Assembly: GCA_944322775.1 (NCBI GenBank) | Contig: CALUQA010000108.1 | Span: 1-13,219 of the forward strand | Direction of reading: 5' to 3' | DNA length: 13,219 bases | DNA from: an uncultured Elusimicrobiales bacterium | GTDB taxonomy: Bacteria > Elusimicrobiota > Elusimicrobia > Elusimicrobiales > Elusimicrobiaceae | Shown: positions 1-7,752 of the stretch, piece by piece | Layout: each line of letters starts with the position of its first letter | Numbering within the stretch: the first letter of the stretch is position 1 | Position numbers and translations under genes: made by a program | Notes under the pieces: generated by a model | What the model was told of the DNA's origin: nothing | The model's database searches: none | What the model saw: the letters and a program-made list of their open reading frames with translations, nothing else

Positions 1-219
1 AAATTGCTGGATACGGAAGGAAGAGTGGAAAAATTCAATAAACGTTTTGCTTCCACGGCCGGCAAGACCGTAACCCGCAAACCGAAAACCGAAGTAAAAG
101 CCAAAGCCAAATTGGCCAACAAAGCAGTGCTCAAAAAAGCTGCTTCCGCCAAAAAGGCCCCCAAAGCTGCTGCTCCGGCCAAAAAAGCGGCCAAAACCGA
201 AGAAAAAGCCGCTAAATAG
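1..219 (+). CDS. rpmE: 50S ribosomal protein L31, C-terminal part (5' end outside window), with Lys/Ala-rich tail
   Basis: The reading frame is open from base 1 and ends at TAG 217-219, giving 72 visible residues. The first 16 contain the closing motif of bacterial L31 (DTEGRVEKFNKRF), a small protein of the large ribosomal subunit at the central protuberance. The zinc/CxxC half of L31, if present, lies before the window. L31 normally stops within a few residues of this motif. Here about 55 more residues follow, composed almost entirely of Lys, Ala, Pro, Thr and Glu with AKKA-type repeats, resembling histone H1 tails. The tail is in frame with no sign of a frameshift. The family call is strengthened by prfA lying directly downstream, since rpmE-prfA is a common bacterial neighbourhood. 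The methionine-less start here is an artefact of the window edge. Confidence 0.82.
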   Translation, partial: KLLDTEGRVEKFNKRFASTAGKTVTRKPKTEVKAKAKLANKAVLKKAASAKKAPKAAAPAKKAAKTEEKAAK

Positions 220-231
220 CAATGCTTTTTA

Positions 232-266
232 AAAAAACAGACTCTCTAAACGGGGGTCTGTTTTTT
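232..266 (+). terminator. Intrinsic terminator after rpmE
   Basis: An 11-bp perfect stem pairs 232-242 (AAAAAACAGAC) with 256-266 (GTCTGTTTTTT). The 13-nt loop can be narrowed further by G-U pairs. The six T's at 261-266 form the U-tract, although they also serve as the foot of the stem. It lies 12 bases after the rpmE stop and 31 bases before the prfA ATG, so it separates a highly expressed ribosomal protein gene from prfA. Some read-through, or a promoter inside rpmE, must supply prfA. Confidence 0.8.
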
Positions 267-297
267 GTTATCTGCCCGCAGCGGGCAAGGAATACAT

Positions 298-1356
298 ATG
301 GATACCGCCAAATATATTGAAGAATACCACGCCTTGGAAAAGGAACTGATGAGCGGCTCTTTGTCCGCGCAGGAATTGATGGAAAAATCCAAACGCCACG
401 CTTTTTTAAAACCCATCATAGAAAAAGAAAACGAAATTAATGCCGTTTTAAAATCTATAGAAGGCGACAAAGCCCTTATTAAAGACGGCACCGATAAAGA
501 AATGGCCGCCCTGGCCGCCGAAGAATTGGCCGAGCTGGAAGCCAAACTGCCTGCCTTGCAACAAGAACTGCGCGTGTTGGTTATCCCGCCCGACCCCAAC
601 GATTCCAAAAGTATTTATTTGGAAATTCGCCCCGGCGCCGGCGGCGAAGAATCGGCCCTGTTTGCCGCAGAACTTTTGCGCGTATACCAACACTTTGCCG
701 ATTCCAAAGGTTGGAAAACCGAACTTTTGGAATATACCCCCACAGGGTTAAAAGGCTGCAAATACGTCAGCATGTTTATCAAAGGGGAAGGCGCCTATTC
801 CTGGCTGCGTGACGAAGCCGGCACCCACCGCGTGCAGCGCGTGCCCGATACGGAAACGTCCGGCCGCGTGCATACCTCCACCGTCACCGTGGCCATCATG
901 CCGGAAGCGGAAGACATTGACATTGAAATTAAACCCGAAGATTTGGAACTGGAAACCTGCCGCAGCGGCGGCGCCGGCGGCCAGAACGTAAACAAAGTGG
1001 AAACGGCCGTGCGCATTATCCATAAGCCCACGGGCGTAGTGGTGTCCTGCCGCGAAGAACGCAGCCAAGGCAAAAACCGCGAAAAAGCCATGGCCATGCT
1101 TAAAGCCAAGCTTTACCAAATAGAAGAAGAAAAGCGCAATAAAGAAATTTACGACGCGCGCAAAAGCCAGGTGGGCACCGGCGACCGCAGCGAAAAAATA
1201 CGCACCTATAACTTTCCGCAAAGCCGCGTGACCGACCACCGCACGGGCATCAGCTATCACAATATCACCGAAATTATGGAAGGTAACATCGGCCCCATTT
1301 TGGAAGATTTGCGCAAATTGCGCCTGGAAGAGAAACTCAAAAATTTAGAGTTATAA
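298..1356 (+). CDS. prfA: Peptide chain release factor 1
   Basis: Class I release factor that reads UAA/UAG in the ribosomal A site and triggers hydrolysis of peptidyl-tRNA. The protein has 352 residues, close to the usual 355-360. The GGQ catalytic motif is at 227-229 in SGGAGGQNVN. The stop-codon-reading tripeptide at 183-185 is PDT, within HRVQRVPDTE. This PxT form marks RF1; RF2 would carry SPF. The conserved GAGGEES stretch is near residues 113-119. The ATG at 298 is preferred because AAGG at 287-290 precedes it at normal spacing. An in-frame TTG at 265 would start inside the upstream terminator and add 11 residues outside the family pattern. prmC, encoding the methylase of the GGQ glutamine, lies two genes downstream. 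Confidence 0.96.
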   Translation: MDTAKYIEEYHALEKELMSGSLSAQELMEKSKRHAFLKPIIEKENEINAVLKSIEGDKALIKDGTDKEMAALAAEELAELEAKLPALQQELRVLVIPPDPNDSKSIYLEIRPGAGGEESALFAAELLRVYQHFADSKGWKTELLEYTPTGLKGCKYVSMFIKGEGAYSWLRDEAGTHRVQRVPDTETSGRVHTSTVTVAIMPEAEDIDIEIKPEDLELETCRSGGAGGQNVNKVETAVRIIHKPTGVVVSCREERSQGKNREKAMAMLKAKLYQIEEEKRNKEIYDARKSQVGTGDRSEKIRTYNFPQSRVTDHRTGISYHNITEIMEGNIGPILEDLRKLRLEEKLKNLEL

Positions 1357-1362
1357 GTATTG

Positions 1363-1368
1363 TACAAT
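1363..1368 (+). promoter_or_regulatory. -10-like box 6 nt before the GT9 start codon (possible leaderless start)
   Basis: TACAAT at 1363-1368 matches five of six positions of the -10 consensus and ends 6 nt before the ATG at 1375, where a transcription start would be expected. No Shine-Dalgarno sequence is visible ahead of that ATG. No good -35 hexamer lies 16-18 nt upstream; that position is simply A/T-rich. The site sits in the short gap after prfA, so it may also be chance. Confidence 0.3.
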
Positions 1369-1374
1369 GTGGGT

Positions 1375-2349
1375 ATGAAAACGATCCCTCACGTGCGTGA
1401 TTTGCACAATATTTTGGTCTGCCGCGGGGAAGGCTCTTTGGGCGACGCGCTGATTTCTTCCTGCTGTTACCGCGAAATTAAAAAAGAAAATCCCCAGGTT
1501 AAAATTACCGTGGCCTGCTTTGGTTCGGCCTATGATTTTTTTAAACATAATCCCTATGTGGACGAAGTGTTTAAACTGCCGGTGCGGCGCATTATCCGCC
1601 CCAACCAGCGCTGGGTAAGCTTATTTTTGGCGGCCCTTAAATTGCGCAAGCGCAAGTTTGACTTGGTGCTGGACAGCTCCGACAAAGACTTTTTCAACTG
1701 GCGTATGTTTAAACGCATTGTGGGCGGCTCACGCGTGCTGGATTGTTTTACCTCGCCCCTAAAGCCCTTTGGCGCACCGACGAAACACGGCAGTGAGCAT
1801 GAAGCGGCCATTTTAAAACTGTTGGGCATTGCCCAGCCAGACAAATCCTACGACTTACCCATTCTTCCTTCTGCCCGTCAAACCGTAACGCAATGGCTGG
1901 AAGCACATCAAATCCAAAAATACATTTTGTTTAACCCTTCCGGCTCAGTGGCGCCGCGTCGCTTCCGCACCGATACCATGAAAGAAATTTGCCAGGCCCT
2001 GGCCCTGCTGCATTGCCCGTTTGTGGTGCCGGCCATGGCACATAACGTAAAGGAATTGACGGAAGCATTTAAGGGTATGCCGAACGTTTTTGTAAAACAA
2101 ACGGCCGATATTTTTGAACTGTTTGAATGGGTTCGTTTGGCGGCGCTGGTCGTCACGCCGGATACGGCGGTGGTGCATATTGCCTCTGGCTTTCAAAAGC
2201 CGTCGCTCATTTTTTACAATACATTTTCCGACTATAACGCACCCAATAATCCCAAGGCCTTCATTATCAAAACCGATCCGCAGGACGTAAATATTTTTGA
2301 TAAAAAAGAATTGCAGACATTGGTGCAAAAAATACAGCCCACTCTATGA
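1375..2349 (+). CDS. Glycosyltransferase family 9 protein (heptosyltransferase-like)
   Basis: A 324-residue GT-B enzyme resembling ADP-heptose:LPS heptosyltransferases (WaaC/WaaF type), which transfer a sugar from a nucleotide donor onto lipid A-core acceptors at the inner face of the cytoplasmic membrane. The N-terminal glycine-rich motif is GEGSLGDALISS (18-29) with the conserved Asp at 24. The C-terminal donor-site motif is TPDTAVVHIASGFQKP (261-276) with His 268, a variant of the usual DTGxxHLAAALGxP. Donor and acceptor cannot be read from sequence, so the exact sugar is unknown. ATG 1375 is chosen; GTG 1369 and TTG 1360 are in-frame alternatives, and none has a clear ribosome binding site. 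The stop overlaps the prmC start as ATGA, so the two are translationally coupled. Its position between prfA and prmC is unusual. Confidence 0.85.
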   Translation: MKTIPHVRDLHNILVCRGEGSLGDALISSCCYREIKKENPQVKITVACFGSAYDFFKHNPYVDEVFKLPVRRIIRPNQRWVSLFLAALKLRKRKFDLVLDSSDKDFFNWRMFKRIVGGSRVLDCFTSPLKPFGAPTKHGSEHEAAILKLLGIAQPDKSYDLPILPSARQTVTQWLEAHQIQKYILFNPSGSVAPRRFRTDTMKEICQALALLHCPFVVPAMAHNVKELTEAFKGMPNVFVKQTADIFELFEWVRLAALVVTPDTAVVHIASGFQKPSLIFYNTFSDYNAPNNPKAFIIKTDPQDVNIFDKKELQTLVQKIQPTL

Positions 2350-3191
2350 ATACACTATCGCGCCGCGCCTTGCTGGCACAGGCAGAAGAACAGTTGCAGA
2401 AGGCCGGCACGCAGCAGCCGCGGGCGGAGGCGGAGTTTTTGCTTTCCGCCGTGCTGGGCTTAACGCGCACGCGCATGCTGGCTTTTGCAGACGAGCCGGT
2501 AACACATCCGGAGCAAGAAAAATTTTGGTCTTTTATTGAGCAGAAAAAAAACGGCGTGCCCGTGGCCTATATTACGGGCGAAACAGACTTTTGTTCGTTA
2601 ACATTGCACAGCGACAGCCGTGCCCTGGCGCCCCGCCCGGAGACGGAAGAATTGGCCCAGTATTGCGCCAATTTGTTTGAGCGCGGAGCCGCCCCGGATA
2701 TTTTGGATTTATGCACCGGCAGCGGCTGCATTGCCTTGGCGTTGGCGGCGCGCTTTCCGCGCGGGCGCGTGGTGGCGGCGGACATTTCGCCAGACGCCCT
2801 GCACCTGGCGGCCGAAAATGCCCGCCTGACCAAACTGCAGGAGCATGTGCAGTTTTTGCAGAGTGATTTGTTTGAAAACGTATCCGGCACGTTTGATTTA
2901 ATTGTTTCCAACCCGCCCTATATACCGACGGGGGATTTGGCGGCACTTTCGCCGGAAGTGCATAAGGAGCCCCGCCTGGCCCTGGACGGCGGAGCCGACG
3001 GGCTGGACATTATCAGGCGCATTGCCCAGGTGGCGGCGGATTATTTAAACCCGCGCGGCACCCTGGCGCTGGAAATAGGCGAAGGCGAAGCCGCCGCCGT
3101 GTGCGCGCTGTTTGACGGCCACCGTTGGGAAGGCGGCATAAAAAAAGATTTTGCCGGCATAGAACGTTTTGTTTTTGCGCGGCTTAAATAA
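2346..3191 (+). CDS. prmC: Release factor glutamine methyltransferase
   Basis: PrmC (HemK) uses S-adenosylmethionine to N5-methylate the glutamine of the GGQ motif in RF1 and RF2, which raises termination efficiency. The 281-residue length matches the family. The N-terminal helical release-factor-binding region is followed by ALAPRPETEEL (94-104), corresponding to the conserved PRPxTE segment. The SAM-binding motif I is ILDLCTGSGCIALAL (119-133). The catalytic NPPY at 189-192 in IVSNPPYIP is diagnostic of amide-nitrogen methylation. EPRLALDGGADGLD (208-221) is also typical. The start overlaps the GT9 stop by 4 bases (ATGA). The target, RF1, is encoded in the same operon. No missing key residue was noticed. 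Confidence 0.95.
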   Translation: MNTLSRRALLAQAEEQLQKAGTQQPRAEAEFLLSAVLGLTRTRMLAFADEPVTHPEQEKFWSFIEQKKNGVPVAYITGETDFCSLTLHSDSRALAPRPETEELAQYCANLFERGAAPDILDLCTGSGCIALALAARFPRGRVVAADISPDALHLAAENARLTKLQEHVQFLQSDLFENVSGTFDLIVSNPPYIPTGDLAALSPEVHKEPRLALDGGADGLDIIRRIAQVAADYLNPRGTLALEIGEGEAAAVCALFDGHRWEGGIKKDFAGIERFVFARLK

Positions 3192-3220
3192 TTTATCAGA
3201 TTGTAAATATAGGAGAAAAC

Positions 3221-4492
3221 ATGGACAGATTTTTGGTGGAAGGCGGCAGAAAACTACAAGGCACCCTGCATGTGAGCGGTTCCAAAAATGCGTGCCTGCC
3301 CATTTTGGTGGCTTCTTTGCTTACCGACGAACCTTTTATTCTGCACCGCGTGCCCAATTTGCGCGACGTGCGCACCACGCTTAAAATTTTGAATGCACTG
3401 GGCAAAAAAACCCAGTACGAAAACGGCACCGTCACCATCACGGCTGACGGCGAACTGAAAAATACCCTGCCTTATGAACTGGTCAAACAAATGCGTGCCA
3501 GTTTTTGGGTGGCGGGACCGCTGTTGGCCCGCTTTAAAGAAGCCGTCATTCCGCTGCCCGGCGGTTGTGCCTTGGGGGCGAGGCCGGTCGATATCCATTT
3601 AAAAGGTTTTGAACGCCTGGGCGCCCAATGCCAAACCGAACGCGGCAACGTGGTGCTTTCTGCCAAAGAGCTGGCGCCGGCCAAAATTACGCTACGCTTC
3701 CCCAGCGTGGGGGCCACGCAAAATTTGATGATGTGCGCGGCGTTGATTGAGGGGGAAACCGTTTTGGAAAACGTGGCTAAAGAACCGGAAATTGACGACG
3801 TGGCCGCCGTGCTTAACAAAATGGGCGCCGAAGTGATTAATGACGAAAAGGGCCGCTTAATTGTGCGCGGACGGAAGTGTCTGCACGGGGTGGAACATAC
3901 GGTGGTGGCCGACCGCATAGAAAGCGGCAGTTATATGATTGCCGCCGCCGCCACGCGCGGGGACGTAAAAGTGGACGGCTGCGTGCCGGAACACAACTCC
4001 ATTTTGCTGGATTATTTGCAGGAAGCGGGCGTGCCGATGGAAATCGGCCCCGACTATGTGCATATTAAACCTTATGACACGCCCTTAAAACCTATGCGCA
4101 TGAAAACTGCCCCTTACCCCGGTTTTGCCACAGATTTGCAGGCCCCGTGGATGACGCTGATGACCTTGGCTGACGGCGCCAGTGAAATAGACGAAGATAT
4201 TTTTGAAAACCGCTTCATGCACGCGCCCGAACTGGTGCGTATGGGGGCGGATATTATTACCGAAAAAAGCATTGCCCGCGTCAACGGCGTAAAGGAATTG
4301 TCCGGCGCGCATGTGATGGCTTCGGATTTGCGCGGCGGCTTTGCTTTGCTGATTGCCGGTTTGTGCGCCAAGGGCATTACGGAAATTGAACGCGTCTATC
4401 ACATTGACCGCGGCTACGAAAACCCCGAAGGCAAACTCAATGCCTTGGGCGCCAAGGTGACGCGCTATAACCCCGACAAAGACGACTTTTAA
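3221..4492 (+). CDS. murA: UDP-N-acetylglucosamine 1-carboxyvinyltransferase
   Basis: MurA transfers the enolpyruvyl group of phosphoenolpyruvate to UDP-GlcNAc, the first committed cytoplasmic step of peptidoglycan synthesis. The 423-residue length is standard for this duplicated alpha/beta-barrel (EPSP synthase superfamily). The Lys-Asn pair near the N-terminus (SGSKNACLP, 19-27) is present. The loop cysteine is at 116 in PGGCALGARPVDIH, the residue alkylated by fosfomycin in sensitive enzymes; some other lineages carry Asp there. The later catalytic-Asp segment appears as GFATDLQAPW, where many homologues have F/Y-P-T-D. A clean AGGAG at 3211-3215 sits 5 nt before the ATG. It follows prmC by 29 bases and precedes folC by 14, so it is probably co-transcribed. 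Confidence 0.96.
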   Translation: MDRFLVEGGRKLQGTLHVSGSKNACLPILVASLLTDEPFILHRVPNLRDVRTTLKILNALGKKTQYENGTVTITADGELKNTLPYELVKQMRASFWVAGPLLARFKEAVIPLPGGCALGARPVDIHLKGFERLGAQCQTERGNVVLSAKELAPAKITLRFPSVGATQNLMMCAALIEGETVLENVAKEPEIDDVAAVLNKMGAEVINDEKGRLIVRGRKCLHGVEHTVVADRIESGSYMIAAAATRGDVKVDGCVPEHNSILLDYLQEAGVPMEIGPDYVHIKPYDTPLKPMRMKTAPYPGFATDLQAPWMTLMTLADGASEIDEDIFENRFMHAPELVRMGADIITEKSIARVNGVKELSGAHVMASDLRGGFALLIAGLCAKGITEIERVYHIDRGYENPEGKLNALGAKVTRYNPDKDDF

Positions 4493-4506
4493 CCCGCAGG
4501 AGCCTT

Positions 4507-5784
4507 ATGACGTTTGACCGCGTTTTAAAACAGGTGCTTGCCCGCAGCGGCGCAAATGTGGGGGCGGGGCCTGACGGGTTCAAACGCCTGATGGCCCGCC
4601 TGGGCAACCCGCAAGACGGATACCGCATTCTTCACGTGGCGGGCACCAATGGCAAAGGCAGTGTGTGTTATCTGTGTGCCCAAGCCTTGCAGGAGGCCGG
4701 GTTTAGCACGGGGCTTTTTATCTCTCCTCATTTGTTTTCCGTTCAGGAACGCATCAGCATAAACGGGCAAAATATTTCCAAAAAAGATTTTGCGCGTCTG
4801 TGCCAGCGCGTGCTGAAAGCGGAAGAAAAACCGCTGAACTTTTTTGAAATTATCACGGCGGCGGCTTTCCTATATTTCCATGAAAAAAACGTGCAGTATG
4901 CCGTGCTGGAAACGGGCCTGGGCGGACGTAAAGACCCCACCAATGTCTGCCGGCCGGTGGCCAGCGTGATAACCTCTATCGGGCTGGACCATTGCCAATG
5001 GCTGGGCCATACGCTTGGGCAAATTTCCTATGAAAAAGCCGGCATTATCAAACCGCAGACGGACGTTTTTTGTCCGCCCCTGCCGGCGGAAGCGTTGGAC
5101 AAAATAAAACAAAAAGCCCGCGCGCAAAAAGCCCCGCTGCATGTTGTTGGAGAGGGGGAACCTTTTGCGGCGGAAAAAACAGATTGGGCCCGCGGGCGGC
5201 TTATGTTGCGCAAGGGCACGCAGCGCTGGCCTCTGCATTTGCTGGGGGAAAAGCAGGCGCAAAATGCCTGCCTGGTGTACGCTGTGTGCAAACAGCTGGG
5301 CCTTGCTGACGCTTCTATTAAAAAGGCTTTTGCTTGCGTGCAGGTGCCGTGCCGTTTTGAGGTGCTGCGCCAAAAAACAAAAACCGTTATTTTTGACGGG
5401 GCGCATAACCCGCAGGCGGTGCAGGGATTGACGGATTTTTTTGCGCGCAGCCCTTGGGCAAACAATGCCGCTTTGGTGTGCGGGTTTATGAAAGATAAAG
5501 ATTATCCTTCCATGCTGCGCCTGCTGCTGGAGCATTTTAAAGCAGTGTATATCACGCTGCCGCCTTCGGCGCGGGCCGCTTCTTTGCAAGAGATAAAAAA
5601 AGCTTTGCCCGACCTGATAAACCCAAACGGACACAACGAGAAACTGTTTTTTTATGCACGCCCTTTTACTGCGTTGCAGGCGGCGCGGAAGGCCTGCCCA
5701 GCGGTGCTGGTGACGGGGTCTTTTTATTTGGCGGCATATCTTCGCGCGCGTAAGGGATTGACAGAAAAGTCCGATTGTGATTAA
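4507..5784 (+). CDS. folC: Bifunctional folylpolyglutamate synthase / dihydrofolate synthase
   Basis: A cytoplasmic Mur-ligase-superfamily ATPase of 425 residues that adds glutamate to dihydropteroate and/or to reduced folates. The ATP-binding P-loop GTNGKGS is at 46-52. The folate-family SPHL is at 73-76, and ETGLGGRKDPTN (135-146) corresponds to the pterin-site motif usually written GGRxDATN, with Pro for Ala here. ITSIGLDH (155-162) and FDGAHNP (296-302) are also family motifs. CRFEVL at 282-287 replaces the more common GRxE with a Cys. Whether both activities are present cannot be told from sequence. AGGAG at 4498-4502 supports the ATG at 4507, only 14 bases after murA. A promoter for the next gene overlaps its 3' end. 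Confidence 0.93.
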   Translation: MTFDRVLKQVLARSGANVGAGPDGFKRLMARLGNPQDGYRILHVAGTNGKGSVCYLCAQALQEAGFSTGLFISPHLFSVQERISINGQNISKKDFARLCQRVLKAEEKPLNFFEIITAAAFLYFHEKNVQYAVLETGLGGRKDPTNVCRPVASVITSIGLDHCQWLGHTLGQISYEKAGIIKPQTDVFCPPLPAEALDKIKQKARAQKAPLHVVGEGEPFAAEKTDWARGRLMLRKGTQRWPLHLLGEKQAQNACLVYAVCKQLGLADASIKKAFACVQVPCRFEVLRQKTKTVIFDGAHNPQAVQGLTDFFARSPWANNAALVCGFMKDKDYPSMLRLLLEHFKAVYITLPPSARAASLQEIKKALPDLINPNGHNEKLFFYARPFTALQAARKACPAVLVTGSFYLAAYLRARKGLTEKSDCD

Positions 5785-5786
5785 AT
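5758..5786 (+). promoter_or_regulatory. Sigma70-type promoter for the coiled-coil gene
   Basis: A perfect -35 TTGACA lies at 5758-5763, then a 17-nt spacer, then a -10-like TTAAAT at 5781-5786 (4 of 6 matches). TG at 5778-5779, one base before the hexamer, gives the extended -10 form. Transcription would begin near 5793, leaving a leader of about 24 nt with a GGCGGA at 5805-5810 as possible ribosome binding site. The promoter overlaps the last codons and stop of folC. The -10 lacks the A normally most important at its second position. Confidence 0.5.
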
Positions 5787-5816
5787 TTAGTATATCCATT
5801 TTACGGCGGAACATTT

Positions 5817-7739
5817 ATGGCGCTTGAAAACAACCAGTTAGACGGACAAACCGATATTGCGCGCTTCTTGGAAAAATTTAACCAAGATGTATCCTCCGCC
5901 GACCACTCTTTTGCCCCTCGCGCAGAACGCCGCGACGAACGCAAAAACACGACGGCTTCCAAGCAGGAAGCATACCAACACACCTTTGAAAAACTGGAAG
6001 AAAAAATCCGCGAACTGGAAGATAAGTTTGAAGCTTCTTCCGCGGTCAGCCAGGCCATTATGCGCGAGCTGGAACGCAACCGCGCCGCTACGGAAGAAAA
6101 CCGCAAAAGCAAAGATGCCTTTATTGCCAATATTTCCGTAACAATTGCCAATTTAAAAGAAAGTGTGGAAAATCTTTCCCGCGCGCAGCAAACGCCGCGC
6201 GTGTATGACCCGGCGCCCGCGCCCGGCCGTGCTTTTGATGCGGCCCCGACGGTGCAAACGTCGGCCGAAGAATATTTGGCCATGACGCATTACCGGCCGG
6301 AAAGTTACCGTGTGGCCCAGCAGGCCAAACTGCATGCCGAACGGGCCGAAAAAGAAAAAGCCCTGCAGCAGCTGCAAGCCCAGCAGGAAGAAAACCGCCG
6401 CGTTAGTGCAGATTTGCAGGCAGCCCGCAGCGAAAAAGACAAGGCCCAGTCCGATTTATCTTTAGCCCGCCGCGAAAAAGAAAGAGCCCAGTTTGATTTG
6501 GATTTGGCCCGTGGCGAAAAAGAAAAAGCCCTTTCCGATTTGCGCAGCGCCCGCCGTGAAAAAGAGGACGTTTTAAACGATTTGTATGCCGCGCGTGACG
6601 AAAAAGAAAAAGCCCTTACGGATTTGCATGCTGCCCAGCAAGATAAGCAAAAAGCGTTAAGCGACTTGCAGCAAGCGCGCGACGAAAAAGAACAAATCAC
6701 CACGCAGTGGCATGGGGAAAGAGAAGAAAAAGCTCGCATTATTTCCAGTCTGCAGCAGAAAGCTTCCCAATTAAAGGCCGTCAATGTGGCCCTGGACCGT
6801 GAAATCAAACGCGCCCAGGAAGAAAAAATGGAGGCCTTGCGCAAATCGGCCGAGCAAGCCAAAGAAATTTTGTCTTTGCGCGACGCGTTGACTGCGGCGG
6901 AAGAACGCTTTAAATCTTTTGATTTTGACGGACGCATTATTTCCATCAAGCGCCAGTATGAACAAAAAGTGACCACGCTGGAAAACCAGCTGCACGAAAT
7001 TTCCACCACCTGCATGAAGCAAGTGGAAGAAATTGAAGCGCTTAAAAACGAAAACCTCAAACTGCACAAATTGGCCGAAGAACGCGAACAGTTGGCCGCT
7101 TTGTACGAAGCCAAAACCAGAGAGCTGGAAGACTTGCAGGCTTCCGTTGCGCAGCTGCGCGAAGAAGGCGATATGCAAAATCAGGCGCGTTTGGCCGCTT
7201 TTACGCACCGCATGCAGCGCTTGCAAAAAGAGCACGAAGATATTTCCCTGCGTTTGGCGCAGGCGCAGGAGGCTTTGTCTTCCGTCAGCGCCGAAAAGAA
7301 AACGCTGGAAGAAAACTTTAAGGCTTTGCTGACCAAGATAGAGCAAAACGATGCCGTTATTGAGAATTTGAAACATAAAATTGCCGTGCTGACCGAAGAA
7401 AACAGAGAACTTAAAAAGAACCGCCAGAACGGCAAACCGGCCCAGCCTGCTCCTTCGGCCGTGCGCGAACCGGTTACGGTGCGCCAGCCGTTGCCCAAAG
7501 CTCATACGCCGCAAAAACCTGCCATTAAGCCGGCTGCAGAACCGGCCGCGCCGGAAACAGCCCCGGTGGAAATGCAAAATACCCTGCATTCCAAACTGCA
7601 AACCGATGCGGACTTGCCCGAAATCCGCGTGGCCCAGCGTGCCCCGCAGGAAGATTTGTACAACGGAGAAGACTTTTTGGAGAAAACAGACAGTTTTATC
7701 GGGCGCATGAAATGGTCCATCTTCCGCGAAGACAAATAA
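5817..7739 (+). CDS. Long coiled-coil protein with nine 14-residue repeats, function unknown
   Basis: A 640-residue protein, very rich in Glu, Lys, Gln and Ala, with no signal peptide, membrane segment or recognised enzymatic motif. In order: an acidic N-terminal segment (1-50); a first coiled coil (about 51-125); a Pro/Ala linker (126-150); and nine consecutive 14-residue units at 170-295, i.e. two heptads each, with pattern xDLxxARxEKEKAL. The first two units are the more divergent. A long irregular coiled coil follows (296-536), then a Pro/Ala-rich linker (539-585) and a short conserved-looking C-terminus with aromatic and basic residues (SFIGRMKWSIF, 626-636). It should form an extended rod, likely a scaffold or filament-like cytoplasmic protein, but nothing shows a partner. 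It has its own promoter upstream and terminator downstream, between murA-folC and ddl. Generic similarity to myosin-like or SMC proteins would reflect coiled-coil composition only. Confidence 0.85.
   Translation: MALENNQLDGQTDIARFLEKFNQDVSSADHSFAPRAERRDERKNTTASKQEAYQHTFEKLEEKIRELEDKFEASSAVSQAIMRELERNRAATEENRKSKDAFIANISVTIANLKESVENLSRAQQTPRVYDPAPAPGRAFDAAPTVQTSAEEYLAMTHYRPESYRVAQQAKLHAERAEKEKALQQLQAQQEENRRVSADLQAARSEKDKAQSDLSLARREKERAQFDLDLARGEKEKALSDLRSARREKEDVLNDLYAARDEKEKALTDLHAAQQDKQKALSDLQQARDEKEQITTQWHGEREEKARIISSLQQKASQLKAVNVALDREIKRAQEEKMEALRKSAEQAKEILSLRDALTAAEERFKSFDFDGRIISIKRQYEQKVTTLENQLHEISTTCMKQVEEIEALKNENLKLHKLAEEREQLAALYEAKTRELEDLQASVAQLREEGDMQNQARLAAFTHRMQRLQKEHEDISLRLAQAQEALSSVSAEKKTLEENFKALLTKIEQNDAVIENLKHKIAVLTEENRELKKNRQNGKPAQPAPSAVREPVTVRQPLPKAHTPQKPAIKPAAEPAAPETAPVEMQNTLHSKLQTDADLPEIRVAQRAPQEDLYNGEDFLEKTDSFIGRMKWSIFREDK
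6324..6701 (+). repeat. Nine tandem 42-bp units encoding 14-residue coiled-coil repeats
   Basis: Residues 170-295 of the coiled-coil protein divide into nine ungapped 14-residue units, for example SDLSLARREKERAQ, NDLYAARDEKEKAL and SDLQQARDEKEQIT. Leu at position 3, Glu at 9 and the following Lys/charged residues are most constant. Units 1 (170-183) and especially 2 (184-197) are degenerate. At DNA level the 42-bp copies differ considerably at third positions, so the array looks old and kept at protein level rather than freshly expanded. Confidence 0.85.
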
Positions 7740-7752
7740 TTTGAACATTTCC

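Noticed and set aside
265..297. Upstream TTG start extending prfA by 11 residues
   Set aside because: It would begin inside the rpmE terminator stem, has no ribosome binding site, and the ATG at 298 has AAGG at suitable spacing and matches the usual RF1 length.
4870..5814. 314-codon open frame on the minus strand over folC
   Set aside because: It is antisense to a well-supported folC and its product has no recognisable motif; the composition is that of a reverse-complement shadow.
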